Below, one piece after another: positions 49,740 through 58,846 of a DNA stretch of 64,000 nt. The notes under the pieces are model-generated. The model did no database searches. It was not told the origin of the DNA and saw only the letters and a list, made by a program, of their open reading frames with translations. A program made the translations under genes and the position numbers. The stretch covers positions 92,705-156,704 of the forward strand of contig NZ_QPHL01000011.1 of assembly GCF_003335675.1 (NCBI RefSeq), given 5' to 3'. Source of the stretch: Winogradskyella sp. KYW1333 (GTDB lineage Bacteria > Bacteroidota > Bacteroidia > Flavobacteriales > Flavobacteriaceae). Each line of letters opens with the position of its first letter. The stretch's first letter is position 1.

Positions 49740-50915
49740 ATGTATAAGCGACTTTTAGTCATATGTGGTTTATGCCTGTGCTTTAACTGTAAAGATGATA
49801 AAGTCATATCAAGTGGCAACGAATGCATGCCTATACCTCAGCAGTCAGATATTGTGCGGATTGATTTTACCGATTTAAATCCTGCATTTGTGAAGTCAAT
49901 TGAATCCATAAGAGAGAATGCTTCAAAAGCTACCGATTTTAATGGGATGGTAAAGATTAGTGGAGGCGTTTTTGAAATGGGCGGAGATATTGTTGAGGGG
50001 TTTGAAGATATGCCGAAAACAGCCGTACCACAAGGAGATGAACTTCCTAAACATACGGTACGAGTGAGTGGTTTTTGGATGGATGAACATGAGGTCACTA
50101 ACGCACAGTTCAAGGAATTTGTTCAGGCTACGGGTTATGTTACGACGGCAGAACATCCAATCGATTGGCAAGAACTCAAAAAACAACTACCACCTGGGAC
50201 GCCAAAACCACCAGATGAAAACCTTTTACCTGCATCTTTGGTATTTAATTATGCCAATAAAGGCGCTTCTAAAAATAATTTAAGCAATTGGTGGACCTTT
50301 AAAAAAAACGTAAACTGGAAAAATCCAAATGGTCCAGGAACTTCAATAGAGGGTAAAGAGAATCATCCGGTAGTGCATGTAAGTTGGTATGATGCGATGG
50401 CCTATGCAAAATGGGCAGGTAAACGATTACCAACTGAAGCAGAGTGGGAATTCGCTATGCGTGGTGGATTAAGTAATAACATGTATCCTTGGGGAAATGA
50501 AAAAACTGAACAGGGAAAGCACTTTGCTAATCATTTACAAGGGGAATTTCCATATGTAAATACAGTTGATGACAGATTCGAAAGAACAGCACCTGTAAAG
50601 TCTTTTCCTGCAAATAACTACGGTCTTTTTGATATGGCTGGTAATGTTTGGGAGTGGACTAATGACTGGTATAGCTCAAAATATTATTATGAGCTCAAAC
50701 TTAAGGGCGGAATAGCAATAAATCCCATGGGGCCTGAGTCAGGATTTGATGCATACAATAATAATGAGAAGAAAAAATCAATACGCGGTGGATCTTTCTT
50801 GTGCAATGATTATTGGTGTTCAGGTTTCAGAAATTCAAGACGGATGCGTAATACACCAGATACATCTATGGAGCACATAGGTTTCAGATGCATAAGAGAA
50901 ATTAATACAAAATAG
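49740..50915 (+). CDS. Formylglycine-generating enzyme (SUMF1/FGE) lipoprotein
   Basis: 391 residues. The N-terminus is a lipoprotein signal (CGLCLCFNCKDD), so the enzyme would sit in the envelope. The FGE-sulfatase domain runs from about residue 70 to the end: KISGGVFEMGG, HPVVHVSWYDAMAYAKWAGKRLPTEAEWE-type core, GNVWEWTNDWY and RGGSFLCNDYWCSGFR. The two cysteines in LCNDYWC correspond to the active pair of FGE (in human FGE C336 and C341), as does the ending HIGFRC. So it could oxidise sulfatase cysteines, although many Bacteroidota homologues have other roles. No sulfatase gene is in the window. Confidence 0.88.
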   Translation: MYKRLLVICGLCLCFNCKDDKVISSGNECMPIPQQSDIVRIDFTDLNPAFVKSIESIRENASKATDFNGMVKISGGVFEMGGDIVEGFEDMPKTAVPQGDELPKHTVRVSGFWMDEHEVTNAQFKEFVQATGYVTTAEHPIDWQELKKQLPPGTPKPPDENLLPASLVFNYANKGASKNNLSNWWTFKKNVNWKNPNGPGTSIEGKENHPVVHVSWYDAMAYAKWAGKRLPTEAEWEFAMRGGLSNNMYPWGNEKTEQGKHFANHLQGEFPYVNTVDDRFERTAPVKSFPANNYGLFDMAGNVWEWTNDWYSSKYYYELKLKGGIAINPMGPESGFDAYNNNEKKKSIRGGSFLCNDYWCSGFRNSRRMRNTPDTSMEHIGFRCIREINTK

Positions 50916-50920
50916 TAAAA

Positions 50921-50986
50921 ATGAATAAAACCTTGACTATAGTAATACTCCTTATTTGCTTAAGTAGTTTTGCACAACGGTACTAA
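50921..50986 (+). pseudogene. Signal-peptide stub after the FGE gene
   Basis: ATG at 50921, five bases after the FGE stop, begins MNKTLTIVILLICL then SSFAQRY and stops at 50984-50986. It reads as a complete signal peptide with a cleavage site and nothing after it, so it is probably the 5' remnant of an exported partner. No homology to the following bases could be read. Confidence 0.5.
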
Positions 50987-51131
50987 ATTAGACTACGGTA
51001 GGAATTAGATAAAGGCTCAGTGAATTGCATAGAATTTGTAGAATATTTTACGATTAAATACAAAAAACACCGATAAAACGTAATATTTAAATTATTTTTT
51101 ATAGATTTACACCAATCTTAACCTATTAATT

Positions 51132-52178
51132 ATGAAGAAGTTATTTACCTCAATACTTGTTATTTTTAGTATTCAGCTTTGTAAAGCTCAAGAGCTAGAA
51201 ACTATTTTGCTTGCCGCTGATGATGCTAGCCTACTCACTCAAAATTATTTATCTCCTGCAATGGAGGGACTAATGTACAGTATGAATGGTGGTTGGGCTA
51301 CAACAGCCAAAGTTCACAAAAAATTCGGATTCGATATTACAATTGGAGCTAATTTGTCATTTGTACCAGATGAAGCTCAATTTTTTGACTTTATTCCAGA
51401 TCAATATGAATTTCTGACTTTACCTAATGATGAGGATCAGTTGCCTACTATTATGAGTGAAGATGACGTTGAGACAACTATAGATATATCTATACCTGTC
51501 GGAGACGGTACCTTTAAGGTTGCCAGTTTTGATATGCCTGGAGGTATTGCGGGTGACTTACCCGCAAGTGCAGTACCAGCTCCTGGAGTTCAGGTTGGTT
51601 TTGGTCTTCCTTTTAAAACAGATATTAAAGCTAGGTATGTACCTAATTTAGCTTTTGACGAAGATATTGAGTCTGGTTTAGTTGGTTTTGGTCTTCAGCA
51701 TGATTTAACGCAATACCTTGGTCCATTAGATAATTTACCTTTAAGTATTTCAATTTTAGGCGCTTTTACTAATATGACTGTAACTTATGATATTGAAGAT
51801 GACAACATAACTGATGATGTGACTGTAAGCAATGGAGAGTTAGAATTTAAAATGAATACATGGACAGTTCAAGCATTAGCATCGCTAGATTTTAAAATTA
51901 TTACCTTTTATGGAAGTCTTGGTTATAATAGTGGTAAAACTACAGCTAAGATGAAGGGGGATTATACCCTAACCTATGATATAGAAGATGGTAGTGGAAA
52001 TCAAATTGAGACTGTTGATGAGACAATTAGTGATCCAATTAATCTAGATTTTGAAGCAAATGGTATGCGAGCTACCTTAGGTACCAGATTAAATCTTGCA
52101 TTTTTTAAGATTTTTGCTGATTATACGTTTCAAGAATACAATACGGCATCGGTAGGCATTGCCTTTAGTTTTAGATAA
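51132..52178 (+). CDS. DUF6588-type outer membrane protein
   Basis: 348 residues with a signal peptide ending LCKAQE. Beta-strand periodicity, PGVQVGFGLPFKTDIKARYVP and a C-terminal VGIAFSFR suggest a barrel. The pattern matches what I recall as DUF6588. Function unknown. It stands alone, with a terminator after it. Confidence 0.78.
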   Translation: MKKLFTSILVIFSIQLCKAQELETILLAADDASLLTQNYLSPAMEGLMYSMNGGWATTAKVHKKFGFDITIGANLSFVPDEAQFFDFIPDQYEFLTLPNDEDQLPTIMSEDDVETTIDISIPVGDGTFKVASFDMPGGIAGDLPASAVPAPGVQVGFGLPFKTDIKARYVPNLAFDEDIESGLVGFGLQHDLTQYLGPLDNLPLSISILGAFTNMTVTYDIEDDNITDDVTVSNGELEFKMNTWTVQALASLDFKIITFYGSLGYNSGKTTAKMKGDYTLTYDIEDGSGNQIETVDETISDPINLDFEANGMRATLGTRLNLAFFKIFADYTFQEYNTASVGIAFSFR

Positions 52179-52201
52179 AATCTTCACGCATATTTTGATA
52201 T

Positions 52202-52229
52202 AAGCAGCCATTAATTGGTTGCTTTTTTT
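52202..52229 (+). terminator. Intrinsic terminator after the DUF6588 gene
   Basis: AAGCAGCCA (52202-52210) pairs with TGGTTGCTT (52216-52224, one G-U pair), then a T-tract. Confidence 0.75.
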
Positions 52230-52242
52230 ATTTTTTAATACT

Positions 52243-52256
52243 ATGACTTATGTCAT
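52243..52256. promoter_or_regulatory. Inverted repeat upstream of mdh, candidate operator
   Basis: ATGAC-TTAT-GTCAT, five-base arms with a four-base spacer, lies about 22 bases before the mdh -7 element. It has the same geometry as the GTAAC site of the sulfite locus. Confidence 0.4.
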
Positions 52257-52277
52257 GGAAATTAGACTCTAATGCCG

Positions 52278-52285
52278 TAAATTTG
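52278..52285 (+). promoter_or_regulatory. -7 promoter element of mdh
   Basis: TAAATTTG matches TAnnTTTG, 35 bases before the ATG. Confidence 0.6.
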
Positions 52286-52320
52286 TACTCGATTTTTTAA
52301 CGTTATAAATAAATTTTAAA

Positions 52321-53247
52321 ATGAAAGTAACCGTAGTTGGCGCAGGTGCAGTAGGCGCAAGTTGTGCAGAATATATAGCAATAAAAAACTTTGCTTCTGA
52401 AGTTGTCATTCTTGATATTAAGGAAGGCTATGCAGAAGGTAAAGCGATGGATCTTATGCAATGCGCATCTTTAAATGCTTTTGACACCAAAATTACAGGT
52501 AGCACAAACGACTATTCTAAAACAGCAAATAGTGATATTTGTGTGATTACATCAGGTATTCCGCGTAAACCAGGTATGACACGTGAGGAATTAATAGGTA
52601 TCAATGCAGGTATTGTAAAAACAGTTTCAGCTAGTTTGGTTGAGCACTCACCGAATACAATCATTATTGTGGTAAGTAATCCAATGGATACAATGACTTA
52701 CTTGGTTCATCAAACTACGGATATACCAAAGCATAAAATTATAGGAATGGGTGGTGCTTTAGATTCTGCTAGATTTAAATACAGATTAGCAGAAGCTTTA
52801 GGTGCACCAATTAGTGATGTAGATGGTATGGTAATCGGAGGCCATAGTGATAAGGGTATGGTTCCTTTAACATCACATGCCACAAGAAACAGTATCAATG
52901 TTTCTGAATTTATTTCAGAAGAAAGATTAAACCAAGTTAAAGAAGACACTAAGGTTGGTGGTGCAACATTAACCAAACTATTAGGGACTTCAGCATGGTA
53001 TGCTCCAGGTGCTGCAGTAAGCGGGTTGGTACAAGCTATAGCATGTGACCAAAAGAAAATGTTCCCATGTTCTACATTGTTAGAAGGTGAATATGGATTG
53101 AGCGGTCTATGTATTGGTGTGCCAGTAATCTTAGGACGTAATGGTATTGAAAAGATAATTGATGTACCGTTAAGTAATGCTGAAAAAGCACACTTGGCAG
53201 AAAGCGCAGAAGGCGTTAAGAAAACAAATGGCCTTTTAGAATTCTAA
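52321..53247 (+). CDS. mdh: Malate dehydrogenase
   Basis: 308 residues of the LDH-like MDH type. The NAD motif GAGAVGASCAEYIA, the substrate-binding arginines (GIPRKPGMTREEL), and the catalytic histidine in VIGGHSDKGMVPL are visible. It oxidises malate to oxaloacetate in the TCA cycle. Its promoter carries an upstream dyad, and a terminator follows. Confidence 0.97.
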   Translation: MKVTVVGAGAVGASCAEYIAIKNFASEVVILDIKEGYAEGKAMDLMQCASLNAFDTKITGSTNDYSKTANSDICVITSGIPRKPGMTREELIGINAGIVKTVSASLVEHSPNTIIIVVSNPMDTMTYLVHQTTDIPKHKIIGMGGALDSARFKYRLAEALGAPISDVDGMVIGGHSDKGMVPLTSHATRNSINVSEFISEERLNQVKEDTKVGGATLTKLLGTSAWYAPGAAVSGLVQAIACDQKKMFPCSTLLEGEYGLSGLCIGVPVILGRNGIEKIIDVPLSNAEKAHLAESAEGVKKTNGLLEF

Positions 53248-53271
53248 ACTATAAGTACATTAGACATTATC

Positions 53272-53305
53272 ATAAAGACTGTAGCAATACAGTCTTTATT
53301 TTTTT
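53272..53305 (+). terminator. Intrinsic terminator after mdh
   Basis: ATAAAGACTGT (53272-53282) and ACAGTCTTTAT (53289-53299) around AGCAAT, then a T-tract that overlaps the next gene's -7 element. Confidence 0.85.
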
Positions 53306-53312
53306 ATATTTG
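53305..53312 (+). promoter_or_regulatory. -7 element overlapping the mdh terminator
   Basis: TATATTTG ends four bases before the ATG at 53317, so the mRNA would be almost leaderless. Confidence 0.55.
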
Positions 53313-53316
53313 GCGC

Positions 53317-53934
53317 ATGAAAATTAAATTGCATTTAGGTGTTGTTATGGTTATACTTATGTTCTTAGGAACATATATAGAGCATAACTTAGTACCTAAT
53401 CAACAAATTGTAATTCAATTTTCTAATCATCAAATAACTTCGGAGGAGGCAAATTCTGCCGCAGAAGCCCTAAAACAACAACTTAAGGATATTGGTGCTA
53501 AAAAACTAGATATTGGTGAGTTTAACAGTGGTCAATTAACAATCACTTATTATAGTGATACTGATGTAATGCGTATCCAAAAGGTACTCACTGATGATGA
53601 TTTAGTATTAGATTATTCATTGGAAAATCAATCAAATGATAAATCAATCCCTGAAAAAGAAGAACTCTATAAGTTTAATGTATCAGAAATACAAGACAGT
53701 CCAATAAATAATTGGGATTTTGAAGGTACCTTAGTAACTGAGTTAAACCATAAAAGTGACCGTTATTATTTTCCTAAATTAAAGTATTCGTTTACAAAAG
53801 AAGATATTGAGAATCATAGTTTTAAAGAATGCTTAAGATTAAAAATACCAAGTATATATCATTTTAATAAGAGCAAATTCGCTCATCGAATTCCACAGGT
53901 ACGTGCAGGACCTTCATTTTTAGGGAATAGCTAA
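53317..53934 (+). CDS. Single-pass membrane or exported protein of unknown function
   Basis: 205 residues. One N-terminal hydrophobic segment (about 5-22) without a clear cleavage site, then a soluble domain with a SecD/FtsX-like alternation (IVIQFSNHQITSEEANSAAEALKQQL). I do not recognise the family. It lies between mdh and secDF on the same strand, but each neighbour has its own promoter, so a functional link is not shown. Confidence 0.7.
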   Translation: MKIKLHLGVVMVILMFLGTYIEHNLVPNQQIVIQFSNHQITSEEANSAAEALKQQLKDIGAKKLDIGEFNSGQLTITYYSDTDVMRIQKVLTDDDLVLDYSLENQSNDKSIPEKEELYKFNVSEIQDSPINNWDFEGTLVTELNHKSDRYYFPKLKYSFTKEDIENHSFKECLRLKIPSIYHFNKSKFAHRIPQVRAGPSFLGNS

Positions 53935-54035
53935 TCTGAAATAATTCCCATTTTCAAATCAAATACTTTTTTCAATCAAAAAAGTTGAAACCCATTTAAC
54001 AATTAAAAATAATTGTCGAATAGGGCGCTAAAGTC

Positions 54036-54043
54036 TATATTTG
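54036..54043 (+). promoter_or_regulatory. -7 promoter element of secDF
   Basis: TATATTTG followed by CCC, 31 bases before the ATG. Confidence 0.6.
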
Positions 54044-54074
54044 CCCGACTAATTTTCGACATAAAAACAATAAA

Positions 54075-57000
54075 ATGCAAAACAAAGGAATAATTAAACT
54101 GTTTGCACTCTTATTTGGATTGGTAAGTATTTACCAGTTGTCTTTCACATTTAAGGCTAACCAAATAGAAGATGACGCTAAAGCATATGCCGTTAGCAAA
54201 TTTGACGTATCCGAAGAGGATTATCAAGATAAAAGAAATCAAGCCGAAATCAATTACCTAGATTCTTTAAAGACTTCTAAAATTAAGGTAGGAGATGAAT
54301 CTGAACCAATTGAAGTATACAATATGTTAGGTGTATCTCAATATACTTATACTGAAATTGAAGAAAATGCCATGAAATTAGGTCTTGACCTTAAAGGTGG
54401 TATTAATGCAATTATTCAAATTTCTGTTAAAGACATCTTGAAAGGATTGTCTAACAATAGTAAGGACCCAATCTTTAACAAGGCTCTTGATGATGCAGAA
54501 GAGTTACAGAAAGATGCACAAGAATCTTACTTAGAATCTTTCTTTAGAGCTTTTGATGCCATTAAAGGTGAGACAAAATTAGCCTCTCCAGATATTTTTG
54601 CTAATCGCGATTTAAGTGATGTGATTAAATTTGACATGACTGATGACGAGGTAAAAAGTATTTTAGAAACAAAAATAGACGAGTCTATAGTTTCTGCCTT
54701 TGAGGTATTGCGTAATCGTATTGATGGATTCGGTGTTTCATCTCCAAATATCCAACGTTTAGGAAATTCAGGTAGAATTTTAATTGAATTACCTGGTGCA
54801 AAAGACAAAAAACGTGTTGTTGATATCATAACAAAAACAGCACAATTACAGTTCTGGGAAACATATAAAACACAAGAAGTTTTACCGTATATTCTTCAAG
54901 TAAATCAAGCATTAGTTGAAACAAATAAGGAAAAAGAGGAAGAAACATCTGAAGTTGCTGAGACTGAAGAGGTAGTTGATAGCACAGAAAGTGCAATTGA
55001 TGAGTTAACAGGTCAGATAGAAACAGACTCAACAGCTGTTGCCGATTTAAATCCATTAGGTATTCAGAGTTATGGTAATGGTGGTTCTGTAGCAGCAATG
55101 TTCTTGGCTAAGGATAGAGCAAAAATATTAGCTCACTTAAATGACCCTAAGAACAGAGCGTTATTACCGGCAGAAATGCGTTATGCAAAATTCCTTTGGG
55201 GAATTCAAAATAAGGATTCAGAGTACTCTGAACTTTATGTAATTAAGGCTAATAGAGACGGTGTTCCTCCATTGAGTGGTGCCGTAATCACTGATGCTAG
55301 ACAAGATTATGATCAGATTAGTAGACCAGCTGTAAGTATGCAAATGAATGCAAAGGGTGCGAAGACTTGGGAAGAAATGACTAAAAAAGCATTCGAAACT
55401 CAAGGCTATATTGCTATTGTTTTAGATGATATTGTTTATTCTGCGCCAAGTGTTTCAAACGGACCAATCGCTGGTGGTAATTCGCAGATATCAGGTGCTT
55501 TTTCATTAACTGAAGCTGTAGATTTAGCAAATGTATTACGAGCAGGTAAATTACCTGCTTCTGCTGAGATAGTGCAAGCAGATGAGGTAGGTCCTTCTCT
55601 AGGACAAGAAGCAATAGACAGTGGTATTAAGTCTTTTGGTATAGCATTAGTATTTGTATTGTTATGGATGATTTTTTACTATGGTAAAGCAGGTGGATTT
55701 GCAGATATCGCTTTATTGTTAAACATCTTATTAATCTTTGGTGTACTTGCAAGTTTAGGAGCGGTATTAACATTGCCTGGTATTGCTGGTATCGTTTTAA
55801 CTATTGGTATATCGGTTGATGCCAACGTTCTTATTTTCGAACGAATTAGGGAAGAGATAGATAAAGGGAAATCACAGAAAGAATCGGTAAAAGATGGATT
55901 TGCCAATGCATTGTCTTCTATTTTAGATGCCAACATTACTACTGGTTTAACAGCATTAATATTATTCGTCTTTGGTACAGGGCCAATTAAAGGTTTTGCA
56001 ACTACTTTAATAATTGGTATTGTTACGTCATTATTTACTGCAATCTTTATTACAAGATTATTAATTGATTGGTATGTAAATAGAGGAGGTAAATTAGACT
56101 TCTCAACTGCAATGACTAAAGGTCTTTTCAAGAATGTAAATATCAACTTCTTGAGAAAGCGTAAAATTGCGTATGTAATATCAGCTGTTTTACTATTAAC
56201 AAGCTTAGGTTCTCTATTTACAACGGGTCTTGACCAAGGGATAGATTTTGTTGGTGGTAGAACATACCAGGTAAGATTTGAGCAGCCTATAAGCACAGAA
56301 GAGGTGACTAGTGTTTTAAATGATCCTGCTGTTTTTGCAAGTGCGGAAGTTAAAACTATTGGTGCACCTAATCAATTAAAAATCTCTACTAAATATAAGG
56401 TGGAAGATAATTCTGTTGAAGCAGATGAAGAGGTGCAAACTAAGTTATTTGAAGCCTTAAAACCATATTTACCTTCAGGTATGACTTATGAAGAATTTGA
56501 TAACGGTTCAGGAGATGCAAAAATAGGTAAGATGCTATCGAGTAAAGTAAGTCCAACGATTGCAGATGATATTAAAAAATCATCGTTTTGGGCAGTTCTT
56601 GGTTCGTTAGTAGTGGTCTTCTTATATATCTTAATAAGATTCAAGAAGTGGCAATTCTCATTAGGTGCTGTTGCAGCAGTATTCCATGATGTATTAATTG
56701 TACTTGGTATCTTCTCATTAACATGGAGGTTTATGCCATTTAGCATGGAGATTGATCAAGCCTTTATTGCTGCGATATTAACGGTTATAGGTTACTCACT
56801 TAACGATACGGTGGTTGTGTTTGATAGGATTAGAGAATTCTTAAATGAGCATACGTCATGGGAGTTTGGTAAAACCATAAATGCTTCATTGAATAGTACT
56901 TTAAGTAGAACATTGAATACCTCTGTAACTACGTTGGTAGTATTATTGGCTATGTTCATTTTCGGAGCTGATTCTCTTAGAGGATTGTTATTTGCCTTAA

Positions 57001-57131
57001 TTGTTGGTGTAATAGTAGGTACATATTCATCTATGTTTATAGCAACACCATTAATGTATGATACAGCTAAGAAGGGTGATGCAGCAGAATCTTTAAAAAA
57101 GAAAGTGAAAGAAGACGATAACGAGGAATAA
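54075..57131 (+). CDS. secDF: Fused protein translocase subunit SecDF
   Basis: 1018 residues joining SecD and SecF, as is usual in Bacteroidota. The SecD part has LDLKGGINA, a large periplasmic domain with an acidic low-complexity insertion (about 285-330), and DANVLIFERIREE; the SecF part begins near 690 with GIDFVGGRTYQVRF and has NDTVVVFDRIRE. Twelve membrane helices are expected. It uses the proton gradient to pull exported proteins through SecYEG. Confidence 0.97.
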   Translation: MQNKGIIKLFALLFGLVSIYQLSFTFKANQIEDDAKAYAVSKFDVSEEDYQDKRNQAEINYLDSLKTSKIKVGDESEPIEVYNMLGVSQYTYTEIEENAMKLGLDLKGGINAIIQISVKDILKGLSNNSKDPIFNKALDDAEELQKDAQESYLESFFRAFDAIKGETKLASPDIFANRDLSDVIKFDMTDDEVKSILETKIDESIVSAFEVLRNRIDGFGVSSPNIQRLGNSGRILIELPGAKDKKRVVDIITKTAQLQFWETYKTQEVLPYILQVNQALVETNKEKEEETSEVAETEEVVDSTESAIDELTGQIETDSTAVADLNPLGIQSYGNGGSVAAMFLAKDRAKILAHLNDPKNRALLPAEMRYAKFLWGIQNKDSEYSELYVIKANRDGVPPLSGAVITDARQDYDQISRPAVSMQMNAKGAKTWEEMTKKAFETQGYIAIVLDDIVYSAPSVSNGPIAGGNSQISGAFSLTEAVDLANVLRAGKLPASAEIVQADEVGPSLGQEAIDSGIKSFGIALVFVLLWMIFYYGKAGGFADIALLLNILLIFGVLASLGAVLTLPGIAGIVLTIGISVDANVLIFERIREEIDKGKSQKESVKDGFANALSSILDANITTGLTALILFVFGTGPIKGFATTLIIGIVTSLFTAIFITRLLIDWYVNRGGKLDFSTAMTKGLFKNVNINFLRKRKIAYVISAVLLLTSLGSLFTTGLDQGIDFVGGRTYQVRFEQPISTEEVTSVLNDPAVFASAEVKTIGAPNQLKISTKYKVEDNSVEADEEVQTKLFEALKPYLPSGMTYEEFDNGSGDAKIGKMLSSKVSPTIADDIKKSSFWAVLGSLVVVFLYILIRFKKWQFSLGAVAAVFHDVLIVLGIFSLTWRFMPFSMEIDQAFIAAILTVIGYSLNDTVVVFDRIREFLNEHTSWEFGKTINASLNSTLSRTLNTSVTTLVVLLAMFIFGADSLRGLLFALIVGVIVGTYSSMFIATPLMYDTAKKGDAAESLKKKVKEDDNEE

Positions 57132-57157
57132 TTAGGCTCGTTTTTAAATAAATATTT

Positions 57158-57189
57158 AAAGTGCCTTTCCTCCTAGGAAAGGCACTTTT
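57158..57189 (+). terminator. Intrinsic terminator after secDF
   Basis: Thirteen-base arms AAAGTGCCTTTCC and GGAAAGGCACTTT with a five-base loop, ending in T. Confidence 0.88.
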
Positions 57190-57331
57190 ATTTTATATTT
57201 CTCACTAAGTATGATAGCAATTCCAAGCACAAGAACTGTCTTTCATATTTTACGAGTTGAATTAAGAATTTACTATGAAAGTTTCAATTATTGTACAGGC
57301 AACATAATTCTAAATGAATAAACAAAGCCTT

Positions 57332-57832
57332 TTAGTTTGTCTTCTCAAATTCAATCTGATCTCCAATCTCAAGTTGCCATTCATCCGAAAGACCGCCCTT
57401 AATTTCTAAAACATATTTGGCTGGTGCCTCAGAGGGTAGTGATGTTTCATCAAAAGGTTTTGCATTTTTTTGAAAACTCACAATGGTTTTTTGCTCATCA
57501 ATATATATAATATCTAATGGAATCTTGGTATTTTTCATATAAAAGCTACGGTAAGAAACATCTGGGAATATGAAGAGCATTCCTTGATTAGTACCCAGAT
57601 CGGTTCTGTACATTAAACCTGTCTGCGTTTCGTATTCATCATCTGCAATTTCAATATCAATAGTTTTAACTATTGAATCTGAAAGTCCTTTTTTAAGCTT
57701 AAGAACACCCTCTTTTTTGAAAGAAACTTCAATTTTATCGGAAGTCAAAGATGTCTTTTCTTCTTTGCAATTTTGTAGAGAAATCAAAATTGAAATAAAA
57801 AAACCAAATTTAATTAACGGCTTATAAGGCAT
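57332..57832 (-). CDS. DUF192 lipoprotein
   Basis: 166 residues. Lipoprotein signal ends LQNCKEEK. The DUF192 core is seen in TGLMYRTDLGTNQGMLFIF, then SFYMKNTKIPLDIIYID and IVSFQKNAKPF. DUF192 proteins are small envelope proteins of unclear function. It overlaps lgt by one base. Confidence 0.88.
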   Translation of the reverse strand: MPYKPLIKFGFFISILISLQNCKEEKTSLTSDKIEVSFKKEGVLKLKKGLSDSIVKTIDIEIADDEYETQTGLMYRTDLGTNQGMLFIFPDVSYRSFYMKNTKIPLDIIYIDEQKTIVSFQKNAKPFDETSLPSEAPAKYVLEIKGGLSDEWQLEIGDQIEFEKTN

Positions 57833-58662
57833 TATGATAACTGGGTTTTAGGTTTATACATAAACATAAAATAAAGCCCAATAAGTATAAATGGAATACT
57901 TAATAATTGCCCTGTAGATAATGTATTACCAAAGTATTCCTCAATACCACCTTGGCTTACCTTAACATACTCTACAAAGAACCTTATGGTCCATAGTAAA
58001 ACTAAAAAGAACCCAAATAAAAAGCCTTGTTGTTCTGCCTTTTTGGTTTTCCAATAAAAGTAAAAGAGTATTAAAAAGACAAAAACATAACAAAATGCTT
58101 CATATAATTGAGCAGGATGTCTTGGTTCGGATTCTCCTAGTTGTTTAAATACTACACCGAAGTCACTATTAGTATATTTTCCAATTATTTCGGAGTTTAT
58201 AAAGTTGCCTATCCTTACAAATACAGCGCCTAGTGCTACTGGTATTACGACGCGATCTAATATCCAAAGCACAGTTTTTTTCAATATTTTTTTGTTATAC
58301 AAGTACATTGAAATTATCATGGCTATTGCAGCCCCATGACTTGCTAGGCCTTGAAAACCAGTAAATTCAATTCCTCCCTTAAACTTAAAAGGTAAAAATA
58401 TACTGAAGAAATCTTCAGTGATTAATTCAGACTGGTAGAATATAACATGGCCCAATCTCGCACCTAGCATTATCCCAATTACAGAATAAATAAATAAAGA
58501 ATCCAACGACTCATCTGATTGGTTTTCGTTTCTATAAATACGTTTCATGATATAAAAACCTAGAACAAAGGCTACTATCCACATAACGCTATAAAAGTGA
58601 AGTTTAAAAAATCCCAGATCTAAATATTTGATTGGATCCCAAACAATATGTAATGAATGCAT
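57832..58662 (-). CDS. lgt: Prolipoprotein diacylglyceryl transferase
   Basis: 276 residues with seven membrane helices. The signature ASHGAAIA, the arginine in VRIGNFINSEIIG, and RHPAQLYEAF are typical. It attaches diacylglycerol to the lipobox cysteine, the first step for every lipoprotein in this window. It lies downstream of yidD on the same strand, separated by an unusual palindromic stretch. Confidence 0.95.
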   Translation of the reverse strand: MHSLHIVWDPIKYLDLGFFKLHFYSVMWIVAFVLGFYIMKRIYRNENQSDESLDSLFIYSVIGIMLGARLGHVIFYQSELITEDFFSIFLPFKFKGGIEFTGFQGLASHGAAIAMIISMYLYNKKILKKTVLWILDRVVIPVALGAVFVRIGNFINSEIIGKYTNSDFGVVFKQLGESEPRHPAQLYEAFCYVFVFLILFYFYWKTKKAEQQGFLFGFFLVLLWTIRFFVEYVKVSQGGIEEYFGNTLSTGQLLSIPFILIGLYFMFMYKPKTQLS

Positions 58663-58727
58663 AGGTGTTTTATTTATTCAGTAAATATAATATTTTGATA
58701 GGTTTTGATAGAGAGATTAACTTATAA

Positions 58728-58766
58728 TTAATCTTCCTTTGGTGGAACCGGGTCAAATCCCTTTCC
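58728..58766 (-). pseudogene. Degenerate second copy of the yidD 3' end
   Basis: Thirteen codons on the minus strand read GKGFDPVPPKED and stop, nearly the same as the real yidD ending [13 protein letters not shown] 80 bases away. No upstream part of a second yidD gene is present. Confidence 0.6.
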
Positions 58767-58823
58767 GCTCTAAGGCGACAGAGCGAATAAGAAAATGTAC
58801 ACTGTACATTTTTAGCGAAAGGG
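58759..58823. repeat. Compact palindromic element between the yidD ends
   Basis: It contains AAAATGTACA-C-TGTACATTTT in dyad form (58792-58812), CGCTCT/AGAGCG arms (58766-58771 and 58780-58785), and CCCTTTC/GCT against AGCGAAAGGG (58759-58769 with 58814-58823, one bulge). The last two pairings share bases and exclude each other. Composition is more GC-rich than its surroundings. Confidence 0.5.
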
Positions 58824-58846
58824 CGAGCTGGCGCGAGGGAAAATTT

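Noticed and set aside
54527..56746. Several minus-strand frames opposite secDF, one of 205 codons
   Set aside because: They lie antisense to a certain gene, and their composition (proline- and lysine-rich) is what reverse reading of membrane helices gives.
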